A DNA stretch of 64,000 nucleotides from Villigracilis sp024434165 (GTDB taxonomy: Bacteria > Chloroflexota > Anaerolineae > Anaerolineales > Villigracilaceae). The translations under genes were made by a program, and so were the position numbers. The first letter of the stretch is position 1. Each line of letters opens with the position of its first letter. The notes under the pieces were generated by a model. The model was not told the origin of the DNA and did not search any database. It saw nothing but the letters and a program-made list of their open reading frames with translations. The DNA lies in contig SZPK01000007.1 in assembly GCA_030263665.1 (NCBI GenBank), forward strand, positions 1-64,000, in the 5' to 3' direction. Shown here one piece after another: positions 1-8,036 of the stretch.

Positions 1-156
1 CCTTGTTTGGGGTGAGGGAAGCCGCTTGAAACCAAGGCAGCAACTCGGGTATTTTATAAAAATACGCTCCCGCCGCCGAGGACTGCGTCTTCGCGCAGCG
101 AACGGCGGCGGCTTGAGCAGAGATTTATTTTCTAAAAACTTACGACCGGCTACTTA
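1..156 (+). repeat. Composite dispersed repeat cut by window edge
   Basis: The first 52 bases match the right part of a longer repeat that also occurs at 5182-5335 (opposite strand) and 45836-46000 (same strand). From about 50 to 156 the sequence matches the reverse complement of the palindromic element at 10772-10886, including the end GACCGGCTACTTA at 144-156, which differs by one base from the terminal repeat there. Two repeat families are therefore fused here. The left end lies outside the window. Confidence 0.75.
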
Positions 157-162
157 GAGCCC

Positions 163-249
163 ATCCGAATAACCAATCTCGGTCATGGAATCAGGGAACT
201 TGCTCCCGAAATACGCCAGCGAGCTGGCTGACTCCAGAGTTATTCGGAT
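163..249. repeat. 87-bp element bounded by perfect inverted repeat
   Basis: ATCCGAATAAC at 163-173 is the exact reverse complement of GTTATTCGGAT at 239-249. The interior (about 190-235) resembles the reverse complement of the 76-bp tandem unit at 55726-55921: both carry a CAGGGARCTTGCTCCCG stretch and an AGCTGGCTGACTCCA stretch. It looks like a small non-coding mobile or REP-like element. Confidence 0.65.
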
Positions 250-289
250 AGGCTATTGGAAACGGTAGAACCATATTTCCAAAACAGAA

Positions 290-316
290 CCGCCCTCGAA
301 TGTGCTTCGAGGGCGG
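290..316 (-). terminator. Hairpin terminator after response regulator
   Basis: An 11-bp perfect stem (CCGCCCTCGAA, loop of 5, TTCGAGGGCGG) lies just past the 3' end of the minus-strand receiver gene. On the minus strand it is followed by a moderately T-rich stretch. Confidence 0.65.
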
Positions 317-338
317 CTTTGTGTTCATTCGAATATCG

Positions 339-734
339 TCACGACCCAGCCAGCACCTCCCGCAAAACTGCGAGCAGCGACTGCCACCCCTGTCCCTTTT
401 CTACAAATGCGTTACAACCGGCTTCGCTTCCGCGCTGTTTGGAGACGGGGTCGCCATGCACCGAAAGCAGGACCACCAACGGCGGGTTCGGCATGGCTTT
501 CAACCGGCGGGTCACGGAAAAACCGTCCATGTCCGGCAGTTCGATATCCAGAATGACCAACTCCGGTTTGAGTCTGACCATCTGCTGGAGCGCATCGGAG
601 CCGCTGGACGCACTGCCGGCGACGGTCAGGTCAGGCTCGTTTTCGATGAGCCAGCCCAGGCTTTCGCGCACAGCCGGGGCGTCGTCCACGATCAGGATGC
701 GATACGGATCCCGCGAAGGTTCGGCAGGGCGCAT
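339..734 (-). CDS. Single-domain response regulator (receiver only)
   Basis: A 131-residue CheY-like receiver with no output domain. The acidic pair D17-D18, phospho-acceptor D63 in LDIELPD, the switch residue S91 and the conserved K113 are all present. ATG at 734 is chosen; an upstream TTG at 752 would add six residues without adding fold. The gene follows the lipoprotein gene on the same strand after about 50 bp and probably shares its transcript. Such stand-alone receivers normally act by protein-protein contact or in phosphorelays; the partner kinase is not evident here. The nearest kinase is at 6059-8005 but has its own regulator. Confidence 0.85.
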   Translation of the reverse strand: MRPAEPSRDPYRILIVDDAPAVRESLGWLIENEPDLTVAGSASSGSDALQQMVRLKPELVILDIELPDMDGFSVTRRLKAMPNPPLVVLLSVHGDPVSKQRGSEAGCNAFVEKGQGWQSLLAVLREVLAGS

Positions 735-787
735 GGGGTTTATCCGCGGCAAAGGGGTTATCCGATTTCATGGAGTCCGGTCTCGCG

Positions 788-2251
788 TTACGGACGGAAT
801 GCGCCGATGACCATCTGCGAAGCGGTGGAAGCCGGATCGCCCTCGCCCCATGCAAGGAACAAGGTGTCGCCGGAGGCAGCCGCCGCCAGGTTGAAGTTGG
901 ACAGGGCGGGGTCGAGGTTGAAGCCGTTTGCGGGGGTATCCAGCGCCCAGGTTCCGGTCTGCGGGTCGGATGCGAGATGGCGCAGCTGCACTTCGAATTT
1001 GCCCGTGCCGTCATCTTCGAGCCATGCCACGTAGGGAACGTTCCCGACAAAGACGATGATGGGAGTGCGCGCATCATGATTTGGATCCACGTTCAGGCTG
1101 CCGCCCACTTGCAGAAAACTGTTACGGGTGTTGGTATCGAGCCTTGAAACGAAGATCTGCCACTTCCCGTTTGGACCGATCTCGGGCCAGGCAATCCACG
1201 GCACCGTGCTCTCGCCCGGAACCGTGCTGCCCGCCGTCATGGAGGCGTCCTTCGCATCGTTCAATGGGTTGATGTTCAACGCGCAGGAGGCTTCATCCTC
1301 GCCGCAGGGCGGGACGTTGATCCATTTGAACCCGCCGGGGCTGTTGGGGTCTGCCACGCCGCGCGCGGTGAAGATGCGGCTGGGTCTGTCGCGCCCGGTC
1401 TCGTGCCAGGTCACCCAGGGCACGGAGTTGGCTGTTTCGGCAAAAACAACTGTCGGGTGCGCAGAGATGCGGAAACGATCCACGTTCAACGTCTGCTCGC
1501 TGTCCTCCTTCACCTGACCGACCGTCTCCCAGCGGAAGCCGCCGATGACAGCCGGGTCGCCGGAATCGTCCTTCACGCCTTTTGCCACGAAGATCTGCAC
1601 GGACGATGGATTCGCGTCCGACACTTCCTCCCACGCCACCCACGGCACGGGGGGCGCGCCCAGTTCAGTGGAACCGCCGGTGATGAACGGGTGCGTTGCA
1701 GCGCGGTTTGTGGCAATGTTGAGACTCGCTTCGCCTCCGCCCCGATCCTGTCCAGCCTGCTGCCATAAACCGGTCTCTGCGTTGAAACGGCTTGCGAAGA
1801 TCTGCGGAACATTCCCAAAGCCCGGGCTGGGTTCAGACCATGCCAGCCACGGCACGGCGCGATTTTCACCCGCGATGGTAATGGACGGCGAATCCGCAAC
1901 CACGTTGATGTGAATGTTGGCGGATGCGCCAAGCGGCGAGAACGCATCTGTACCGATCAGGCTGCTGGCAAAGATCTGACGCACGCCGCCGGAGGAATTT
2001 TCAGCCCATGCGATGAGCAGGTTGTTGGCGTTATCCAGCGAGAGCGACGGGCTTTGTGCGGCTTGCGCCGCATCACGATTGACTACGCCGATGATATTGA
2101 AGGTCGGTCCCGCCGGTGCGGGAGGCTGCGTTGCCGCTGCTTCGGTTGGGGGAGCGGGGGTATCCGTCGCCGCCGAGCCGCCGCAGGCAGACAGGGTCAG
2201 GCTGAGGATAACCATAAAAGGGAATATCGCTGATTGAAATAGCTTCTTCAT
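788..2251 (-). CDS. Secreted lipoprotein with beta-propeller-like repeats
   Basis: A 487-residue protein with a lipoprotein signal: basic start, hydrophobic stretch and lipobox LSAC with C23 as the lipidated residue. A Pro/Ala/Thr-rich linker (about 30-50) follows. The rest repeats a unit of the type VPWVAWxE...QIFVxR at least five times, a pattern typical of sialidase-like or other beta-propellers. AGGAGA lies upstream of ATG 2251. Function is unknown; it is expected on the outer face of the membrane. It is probably cotranscribed with the receiver gene downstream. The next upstream gene on this strand is a second lipoprotein with a propeller, so the two may work together at the surface. Confidence 0.75.
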   Translation of the reverse strand: MKKLFQSAIFPFMVILSLTLSACGGSAATDTPAPPTEAAATQPPAPAGPTFNIIGVVNRDAAQAAQSPSLSLDNANNLLIAWAENSSGGVRQIFASSLIGTDAFSPLGASANIHINVVADSPSITIAGENRAVPWLAWSEPSPGFGNVPQIFASRFNAETGLWQQAGQDRGGGEASLNIATNRAATHPFITGGSTELGAPPVPWVAWEEVSDANPSSVQIFVAKGVKDDSGDPAVIGGFRWETVGQVKEDSEQTLNVDRFRISAHPTVVFAETANSVPWVTWHETGRDRPSRIFTARGVADPNSPGGFKWINVPPCGEDEASCALNINPLNDAKDASMTAGSTVPGESTVPWIAWPEIGPNGKWQIFVSRLDTNTRNSFLQVGGSLNVDPNHDARTPIIVFVGNVPYVAWLEDDGTGKFEVQLRHLASDPQTGTWALDTPANGFNLDPALSNFNLAAAASGDTLFLAWGEGDPASTASQMVIGAFRP

Positions 2252-2319
2252 GATCTATCTCCTAAGAATTGCAAATATCAACATGATGAGACGATGACCA
2301 TCGTCTGCTTGTTTGGTTA

Positions 2320-2463
2320 TTACGGCTCGGTGTCGGGGTCAACCCAGCCAGGCGTGAGTGTGCTGCTCCCTCGGGTCAAAGTCTGCAATTTGCCTCCACC
2401 GCTGATCAGCAGGCTTCCAATCGGCAGAAGGGAAAAGAATTTTGTTTTCAATAATTTATTCAT
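2320..2463 (-). CDS. Candidate small secreted peptide, 47 residues
   Basis: An unlisted short reading frame begins at ATG 2463 and ends at TAA 2322-2320. AGGA lies about nine bases upstream of the ATG. The peptide has a lysine-rich start (MNKLLKTK), a hydrophobic core (FFSLLPIGSLLIS) and a polar tail ending PGWVDPDTEP, so it resembles a signal peptide plus short mature part. It lies between two lipoprotein genes on the same strand. No homology is claimed. It could be a chance frame, but signal-like composition and a plausible ribosome binding site favour a real gene. Confidence 0.45.
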   Translation of the reverse strand: MNKLLKTKFFSLLPIGSLLISGGGKLQTLTRGSSTLTPGWVDPDTEP

Positions 2464-2485
2464 TGGGTCTTTCCTATCCTTGCAA

Positions 2486-2555
2486 TGTCACCCTGAGCGA
2501 TAGCGAAGGGTCTCTGGGAGAGGTGCAGAGATGCTTCGCTTCGCTCAGCATGACA
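2486..2555. repeat. Palindromic intergenic repeat (TGTCACCCTGAGCGA type)
   Basis: The ends TGTCAnnnTGAGCGA and TCGCTCAnnnTGACA are inverted copies enclosing about 70 bp. This form recurs in intergenic DNA of many environmental bacteria (general knowledge). It sits just upstream of the small peptide gene and downstream of the cytochrome gene on the minus strand, so it may act as a transcript end or hairpin. Confidence 0.7.
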
Positions 2556-2562
2556 CATGGAA

Positions 2563-4836
2563 TTATGGATTTATCGGCTCAGTCTTGATGTCAATCGAGA
2601 TCAGGAATTGAAGCAGCGCTTTGCGGCTGGCGGGATCATCCAGCAAGCCGGTCACGCCGCCTGCCTCGCGATGGACCTGATTTTCGAGGACACATTCCAG
2701 CGTGAGGCAGGAGCCGTTATGGAAGTAGGGCGGGAAGGCGTAGATGCTCAACAGGGAGGGCGGGTTGAATCCCAGTTGACCCAGCGCCGCAGCGTTGTTG
2801 GCGTTCTTCTCGATTGGGTTTGCCGGGTCGAACGTCCCTACATTTTGCAGGAAGCGGGAGAGTTGCCCAAGCGGCGGTTCGGGCGGGGCGCCGAGTGTGA
2901 TGGTCTCCGGGAAGGGCGAGACGCGGGCGTAATCCACCTGCGGGGTTGACCACTTTGGTCCGCCGTGACAAGCCTGACAATTCGCCTGCGTAAAGAGCTG
3001 GCGTCCCTGCGCAATTTGCTGACCGAGGTCGCTGTTGGGGTCCACGCCGCGATACGGCGAGACGGGCGATGTGATGCGGAACTGCGTCCAGGCGACGATG
3101 GCATCCCACGCGCCAAACCCTCCAACGTGCAGCTGAGAACGGTTTGCATTGGGCGGGTCGAACGCCTTGACATTGGGGTCCTGGTCTGTGGTGCCGGGCA
3201 GGACGATCAAGCCCGGTCCGCCGGAAACGCCGCGGATGTTCAACTCGAAATCCTCCAGTTCATCGAACACAGCGGAGTAGTTCAAAATGCGCTGGTTGCC
3301 GGTTGGGTTCTGCGGACTGAAAGTGGCATTCAGTGGAATGCTCTTGCGCGGACCGGATGCAAACGCCCAGACCACGCCGTCGCTTAATCCGTCCGGGTGA
3401 CAGCTGGAGCAGGCTTGCCAGCCTTCATTGGACATGCGCTCCGAAACGCCTTCATCGAATTCGCCGCGCGAGGAATGGAACAACTCGTTGCCCGCGAGGA
3501 ACTTCGCCGCATCCGACCCCGCCGGGGGCAGGTCAGTAGACTGGATGCGGGTCGTTTCAACTTCGGGCGAAGCGGTCAAATCCACCACGGAAACATCCTT
3601 CGAGATGAAGTTGTACACGTAGGCGCGCGTATCCGCATTGTTGATCACGATTCCGCGCGGGTTCTTGTGCACGTCAATTGTCAGCACGCGGGTGGTATCG
3701 CCCTCGGCAGGCACCGATACCACGGACGGCACGCCGTTGTCATCGAGGGTGATCTTCACCAAAACATCGCTTGCCGCGGAAACGATATACCCTTCGTTGG
3801 AGGCATGTTTGAACGCCACCGCCCAGGGGTTGGCAAGGAACAACCTGGGGGTGAACGTTTGCGCTTTGACCGCGGCGTGCAAATTGATCGTGCCGCCGGG
3901 GAGTTCGGATTTCGCCGCTACATCGAAGACGGAGAGGAACGCCTGCGTATCCACGTTGAATTTAACGGGTCCCTCCGGCGAGGCGGCGATATTGGGCAGG
4001 TAGCCCCGCCCATTCTTCAGGACGATGGATTGCAATTGATTCGGGTAGGCAAAGGTGGGTTCCTTATCGCTTCCGCCAAACGCGGTGCGGTCTGCCGTGA
4101 AACCGGTATCGTGTGCCGCGAGCGTGACCGCGCCCTGGATTTGCGTATCGTCCGTTGTGGAAATGATGAAGACCTTGCCCTCACTGCCCTGGTCCAATCC
4201 CGGTCCGCCGGATGCGGTGGGCTGGGAGAGGAACTGGGTCACGTAAACGAACTGCTGACCCGCGCCGCCGTTGTTGTTCGTAATCGCCACGCCGCGCGGC
4301 TGGACTCCGGGGATGTTAATCGTGCCGACGACCGAATTGCTGGCGGTATCAATGATCGAAACGGTGTTCGAAGCGGAGTTTGCCACGTAGGCGCGCGAGC
4401 CGTCCGGTGTGAGTGCAATACCGTACGGCTCGGCGCCGACGGGAATATCCGCCACTTTCGATTGCGAGGCGAGATCAATCACAGAGACCGTGCCGCTGAT
4501 TTGGTTGGTCACATAGGCAAACGCCTTGTTCGGGGTGATCACCACGGAGCGCGGTTCCTCGCCGACTTGAATCTCGGCGAGTTTTGCATTCGCATCGCCC
4601 GCCACGTTGATGAGAGTGACCGTCCCGTTCAGCGTGTTGGCAACGACGAGCAGAGAGTCGTCGTCGCTGATGGCGATGGGGCTGGAATAACTGGAGTTTT
4701 TCGCAATGGGCCCCGCCGCCTGTTCGGGGGGTGGAGCCTGTTCGGTTGCGGCTTGCCCGCCGCCGCACGCGCTCAGGAAAGCGAGCAGAGCCACAACCAT
4801 GACTCGAAGAACCTGATGAATTAATTTCGATGGCAT
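2563..4836 (-). CDS. YVTN beta-propeller di-heme cytochrome c lipoprotein
   Basis: A 757-residue secreted lipoprotein with lipobox LSAC, C24. Residues about 50-430 contain YVTN-type propeller repeats, for example AYVTNQISGTVSVID and AYVANSASNTVSIID. The C-terminal part carries two covalent heme motifs, CSSCH (476-480) and CQACH (620-624), as in di-heme cytochrome c peroxidase/MauG-like domains. The predicted role is extracellular electron transfer or oxidation, with the propeller binding a partner or substrate. ATG 4836 is preceded by AAGGAGAAG. The gene stands upstream of the small peptide and the second lipoprotein on the same strand. The exact reaction cannot be read from sequence. Confidence 0.8.
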   Translation of the reverse strand: MPSKLIHQVLRVMVVALLAFLSACGGGQAATEQAPPPEQAAGPIAKNSSYSSPIAISDDDSLLVVANTLNGTVTLINVAGDANAKLAEIQVGEEPRSVVITPNKAFAYVTNQISGTVSVIDLASQSKVADIPVGAEPYGIALTPDGSRAYVANSASNTVSIIDTASNSVVGTINIPGVQPRGVAITNNNGGAGQQFVYVTQFLSQPTASGGPGLDQGSEGKVFIISTTDDTQIQGAVTLAAHDTGFTADRTAFGGSDKEPTFAYPNQLQSIVLKNGRGYLPNIAASPEGPVKFNVDTQAFLSVFDVAAKSELPGGTINLHAAVKAQTFTPRLFLANPWAVAFKHASNEGYIVSAASDVLVKITLDDNGVPSVVSVPAEGDTTRVLTIDVHKNPRGIVINNADTRAYVYNFISKDVSVVDLTASPEVETTRIQSTDLPPAGSDAAKFLAGNELFHSSRGEFDEGVSERMSNEGWQACSSCHPDGLSDGVVWAFASGPRKSIPLNATFSPQNPTGNQRILNYSAVFDELEDFELNIRGVSGGPGLIVLPGTTDQDPNVKAFDPPNANRSQLHVGGFGAWDAIVAWTQFRITSPVSPYRGVDPNSDLGQQIAQGRQLFTQANCQACHGGPKWSTPQVDYARVSPFPETITLGAPPEPPLGQLSRFLQNVGTFDPANPIEKNANNAAALGQLGFNPPSLLSIYAFPPYFHNGSCLTLECVLENQVHREAGGVTGLLDDPASRKALLQFLISIDIKTEPINP

Positions 4837-5096
4837 ACCGTCTTCTCCTTTTCCAAGATGGTTATCTGTTCGCCGATGGCGCTGGCACGATAAGACGAAT
4901 CATGCCCGTCCCTTCCAGGGAAAGCGCTGGCACATCATTCGCATTTCAACCGCAGCCGGTCATGCGGAGTTGATTCCGCGACCAAAGGCATCGCGCCATG
5001 GCCTCTTCGCCAATGGCGAAGTCTGTATGGAGTTCTCCCATGATAGAAGAAAGACCCTTCCAATCAAACCGCCTGGGGGAAGGGAAAGAAAAGAAA

Positions 5097-5121
5097 TTGG
5101 TCAGCCGCTGCGGCTGACCAA
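5097..5121 (-). terminator. Hairpin terminator after two-component operon
   Basis: A perfect 11-bp stem (TTGGTCAGCCG / CGGCTGACCAA) with a 3-base loop. On the minus strand it is followed by a T-rich tract. It lies downstream of the response regulator at 5421 and upstream of the cytochrome gene, separating the two transcription units. Confidence 0.6.
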
Positions 5122-5181
5122 AGTAAGTATTGCCGGGTAACGAATGTTATGAAGGTAAACCTTCGGGGCGGCGCATAGCAT

Positions 5182-5335
5182 GAGTTATTTAACCCGAGTT
5201 GCTGCCTTGGTTTCAAGAGGCTTCCCTCACTCCAAACAAGGTTATATATTCTGGGATGACTTCCCCAGGGCAGGGTGAGGGCTTTTGGCGGGAAACCTAG
5301 AAAATCTATTGGAAGGTGGCAACTTGAGTTATTTA
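5182..5335 (-). repeat. Dispersed repeat, second copy
   Basis: This is the reverse complement of the repeat at 45836-46000 and shares its right end with 1-52. It lacks the internal CTCTCCC...GGGAGAG hairpin found in the 45.8-kb copy. It is flanked by the 10-bp direct repeat GAGTTATTTA at 5182-5191 and 5326-5335, which may be a target duplication or part of the element. It contains no gene. Confidence 0.7.
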
Positions 5336-5340
5336 CTCAC

Positions 5341-5416
5341 CTTACGCAGTACTGCAACATTTATCCTGCCCAGGCAAGGCAACATAAATGTTGCAGTACG
5401 AGTAAACCGCGTACCA
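5341..5416. repeat. Long hairpin element of the GTACTGC family
   Basis: TACTGCAACATTTAT at 5350-5364 is a perfect 15-bp inverted copy of 5384-5398. The outer edges (CTTACGCAGTAC and GTAAACCGCGTA) resemble those of the element at 62278-62373. It abuts the 3' end of the response regulator gene. Confidence 0.7.
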
Positions 5417-5420
5417 CCAG

Positions 5421-6062
5421 TTATTTATTCCTGACCAGTTTATGCTCCACCGCGTACAATGCCGCCTGGGTGCGGTCTGCCACGCCCAGTTTGTCGAAGA
5501 TCGCGCTCACATATCCCTTGACGGTCCCCTCGGTGAGGTGCAGGGCAAGCGCGATTTCCTTGTTGCTTTTCCCGCTGGCGATCAATTGCAGGATGTCGAA
5601 CTCGCGCATCGTCAGCCGGGCATGCAGGGGTTCCTCGCCGCCCGTAACCTGGCGCATGAGAAACTGCTGGGCTTCGGGGTGCAGGGCGGGTTTCCCTTCG
5701 GCGGCGGAACGGATCGCGCCGAGCAGTTCCGGTTTGAGCACATCCTTGAGCATGTAGCCGATTGCCCCCGCCTGGATTGCATCGCGGACTCGCTGGTCTT
5801 CGGAAAAGGTCGTCAGCACCAGCACGCGCGTCGCCGGGCTGATGGCGAGCACGCGCCGCGTGGTTTCGATTCCATCGAGACCCGGCATGACCACGTCCAT
5901 CAAAACCACATCCGGTTTGTGTTTTCTGGTCAGCGATAACGCTTCGTCGCTGTTGCCAGCCATGCCGACAACCTCAAAATCGCTTTCCTCGCTCAACAAT
6001 ATTTGCAATCCTTCGCGGACGATTTCATGGTCGTCCACAATCAATACGCGAATCGGTTTCAT
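5421..6062 (-). CDS. NarL/LuxR-family response regulator
   Basis: A 213-residue DNA-binding regulator. The receiver domain (1-120) has D10-D11 and phospho-acceptor D56 in LMDVVMPG. The C-terminal GerE-type helix-turn-helix (about 145-210) includes LTMREFDILQLIASGKSNKEIA. The gene overlaps the 3' end of the histidine kinase by four bases, so the two are translationally coupled and form a cognate pair. Target genes are not apparent; the divergent GH4 glycosidase is a candidate only by position. Confidence 0.93.
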   Translation of the reverse strand: MKPIRVLIVDDHEIVREGLQILLSEESDFEVVGMAGNSDEALSLTRKHKPDVVLMDVVMPGLDGIETTRRVLAISPATRVLVLTTFSEDQRVRDAIQAGAIGYMLKDVLKPELLGAIRSAAEGKPALHPEAQQFLMRQVTGGEEPLHARLTMREFDILQLIASGKSNKEIALALHLTEGTVKGYVSAIFDKLGVADRTQAALYAVEHKLVRNK

Positions 6063-8005
6063 ACGTGAATCTCCTTGAGAGGCACCGCCGCTTCCACCAC
6101 AGTACCAACTCCCGGCGCGGAAACGATGCGTAACGTCCCGCCCAACGTCTCAGCCCGCTCTCGCATCGTTGTCATTCCCATGCCGCTCCCCTGATTCTCA
6201 TTTCCAGCCTCGGTGGAATTGGGGTCGAACCCCGTGCCGTCGTCGCTGATCGAAAAGCGGAGCGTGTTCGGTTCGCCGCAATTGATTCGAATCGAAACAC
6301 GGCGCGCGTGCGCATGTTTGATGGCGTTGTTCAGGGATTCCTGAATGATGCGGTACACACTTTCTTCGAGCATCGGTTCCCTGCCGGACCTCGAGCCCGT
6401 TCCCGGCCCAAAAAGTTTTTCGCCCTCCTTATCCACATCCACCTGAATCTTGATGCCCTCCTGCGAGTATTCCCCGGCGAGCAGGCGCAGCGCTCCCAAC
6501 ATTCCGAAGCGGCGGATTCTTTCCAGGGCGGTCAATGTGACGGGCAGGTTTCCACTTTCCAGATCTTCGCTGGGCTTCAATTCAAAAAGCAGAGAGCGCA
6601 TCTCGCGCAGCGCCGTTTGACTCAATTCGAGCAAACGCATTATCCGCTTTTCGCCTTCCTGCGGGTCGCGCCGCCAGGCGGGGGCAATGGACTGGGCAAC
6701 CAGGGTGGCGCTGAAAAGAAGCTGCGTCACTGAATCATGCAGTTCGCGCGCCAGCCTTTGGCGTTCCTGCAAGACGGCGAGCTGTTGACCGCGTTCCTGC
6801 AGCAGGGTCTGCTGCATGCGATGGTCAATCGCAACCGCCAGTTGAGCCGCCACCGCGCAGTAGGGGCTGAGACTCTCTTCGCCCCATTGGTGCATGCCCG
6901 GATGACTTAACACAACCAGTCCGATGCGCTGGCTTCTCACCATCAAGGGAATCATTGCCAGCGCCCAACGTCCGGTCTTCACCTGAATTTCGCGCAAAGC
7001 GGGCGGCACGATGGGGTCGGTGCGCACGTCTGCAATGGCGATGGTCTGACCGGCGTCGAGAATCGGATCGAGATTATCCCGAACGTAAGGCAGTCTTTCC
7101 TGCGGGTGTTCCAACCCTGCTGTGGGCGACCAGCGTCCCCGTACCACAACGACGCTGCGTTGACCGTTTTCATCGTGCTCGTACAGGCAGATATTGCAGA
7201 CGTATCGTCCGCCTGCGGCTACCTGGTCGAGGTAGGCGTCAATCACCCCGTCCACATCGTCGGAGAGTCCGATGCGCTGGCTGGTTTCGTAGAGCAGGCG
7301 CATTTCATCGAGCGCGCGCTGGTTGGTTTTGAACAGATTGGCGTTATGGATTGCGACCGCCGCATATTGGGCGAAGAGTTCCAGGGTTTCGGCGTCGTGT
7401 TCATTGAACCGGCGCGGCGCTTCGACGCCGATTCCGAAGAAACCGATCATTTTCTCGCCCCATCGAATCGGCACACCGATGACTGAATGTTCCGCCAGTT
7501 CGGGCAGCGTCGGCTGATTGAGGTCGCCGTACCGCTCCAGCTGTACCGTCCGTCCGTCCCGCAGCACAACGCCAGCCAGCCCGATGCCGGAAACCATTTC
7601 CGCGCCCATTTCCTCCTCCGGCATGTTGTATACCGCCACCGTCCGAATGACGGTTTCCCCATTGCGTTCCGCCGTCAAGCCGATGGTCCCGTGCGTCGCT
7701 TCGATCAGGGTGACGGCGCCGTGGAGAATATTGGATAACAGCGGGTCCAGCGCCAGCCCGCTGCTGATGGAAGCCATGACTCGCTGAAGGATATCCACCC
7801 GGCGCGCGGCATCGGCGGATTCCTGTTCCTGGATTGGGGGAGGTTGGAAAGTGGAATTCAAACCGTTCTGCTTGTCTTTGAGAGAAAAGAGACCAATAAT
7901 GGATAAATTATATACCAAACATCCCCCGGAATGCAGAGAGGCTTGGAAAGCGTTTTGGAAATCAAATTTGTCCGATCCCGAACTTGCAAAATAGGATTTC
8001 CCCAT
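6059..8005 (-). CDS. GAF-GAF sensor histidine kinase (NarX/HisKA_3 type)
   Basis: A cytoplasmic sensor kinase of up to 648 residues. Two GAF domains (about 70-225 and 235-395) precede a HisKA_3 dimerisation helix with phosphorylation site H423 in LARELHDSVTQ. An HATPase domain follows, with the N-box ESLNNAIKHAHA and a DDGTGFD G-box. No membrane helices are seen, so the signal is probably cytosolic or a cofactor-bound gas or redox cue. The listed ATG 8005 has no ribosome binding site and leaves only 31 bp to the divergent GH4 gene. A TATAAT at 7907-7912 inside this N-terminal part suggests the true start may be TTG 7861 (600 residues). The first 50 residues have no recognisable domain. Confidence 0.88.
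   Translation of the reverse strand: MGKSYFASSGSDKFDFQNAFQASLHSGGCLVYNLSIIGLFSLKDKQNGLNSTFQPPPIQEQESADAARRVDILQRVMASISSGLALDPLLSNILHGAVTLIEATHGTIGLTAERNGETVIRTVAVYNMPEEEMGAEMVSGIGLAGVVLRDGRTVQLERYGDLNQPTLPELAEHSVIGVPIRWGEKMIGFFGIGVEAPRRFNEHDAETLELFAQYAAVAIHNANLFKTNQRALDEMRLLYETSQRIGLSDDVDGVIDAYLDQVAAGGRYVCNICLYEHDENGQRSVVVVRGRWSPTAGLEHPQERLPYVRDNLDPILDAGQTIAIADVRTDPIVPPALREIQVKTGRWALAMIPLMVRSQRIGLVVLSHPGMHQWGEESLSPYCAVAAQLAVAIDHRMQQTLLQERGQQLAVLQERQRLARELHDSVTQLLFSATLVAQSIAPAWRRDPQEGEKRIMRLLELSQTALREMRSLLFELKPSEDLESGNLPVTLTALERIRRFGMLGALRLLAGEYSQEGIKIQVDVDKEGEKLFGPGTGSRSGREPMLEESVYRIIQESLNNAIKHAHARRVSIRINCGEPNTLRFSISDDGTGFDPNSTEAGNENQGSGMGMTTMRERAETLGGTLRIVSAPGVGTVVEAAVPLKEIHV
7907..7912 (-). 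promoter_or_regulatory. Candidate -10 element within annotated kinase start
   Basis: TATAAT on the minus strand, in an AT-rich patch. It would place a transcription start near 7900, downstream of the listed ATG but upstream of an in-frame TTG at 7861. No good -35 box is seen. Confidence 0.35.
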
Positions 8006-8036
8006 TGATAATTATCGAAACTCAAGGAGATCACAC

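Larger units (their letters stand above)
4837..5420. other. Gene-free intergenic stretch with repeats
   Basis: 584 bases without a convincing gene. It holds a leader for the cytochrome gene, in which GCGCTGGCAC occurs twice (about 4880 and 4926), a hairpin at 5097-5121, a dispersed repeat at 5182-5335 and a hairpin element at 5341-5416. No riboswitch class was recognised. Confidence 0.6.

Noticed and set aside
3397..4824. 475-residue plus-strand frame opposite the cytochrome gene
   Set aside because: Heme motifs, lipobox and propeller repeats are all on the minus strand.
4837..5096. Possible riboswitch in the cytochrome leader
   Set aside because: Some stems can be drawn, but no conserved core of cobalamin, c-di-GMP or other class was recognised.
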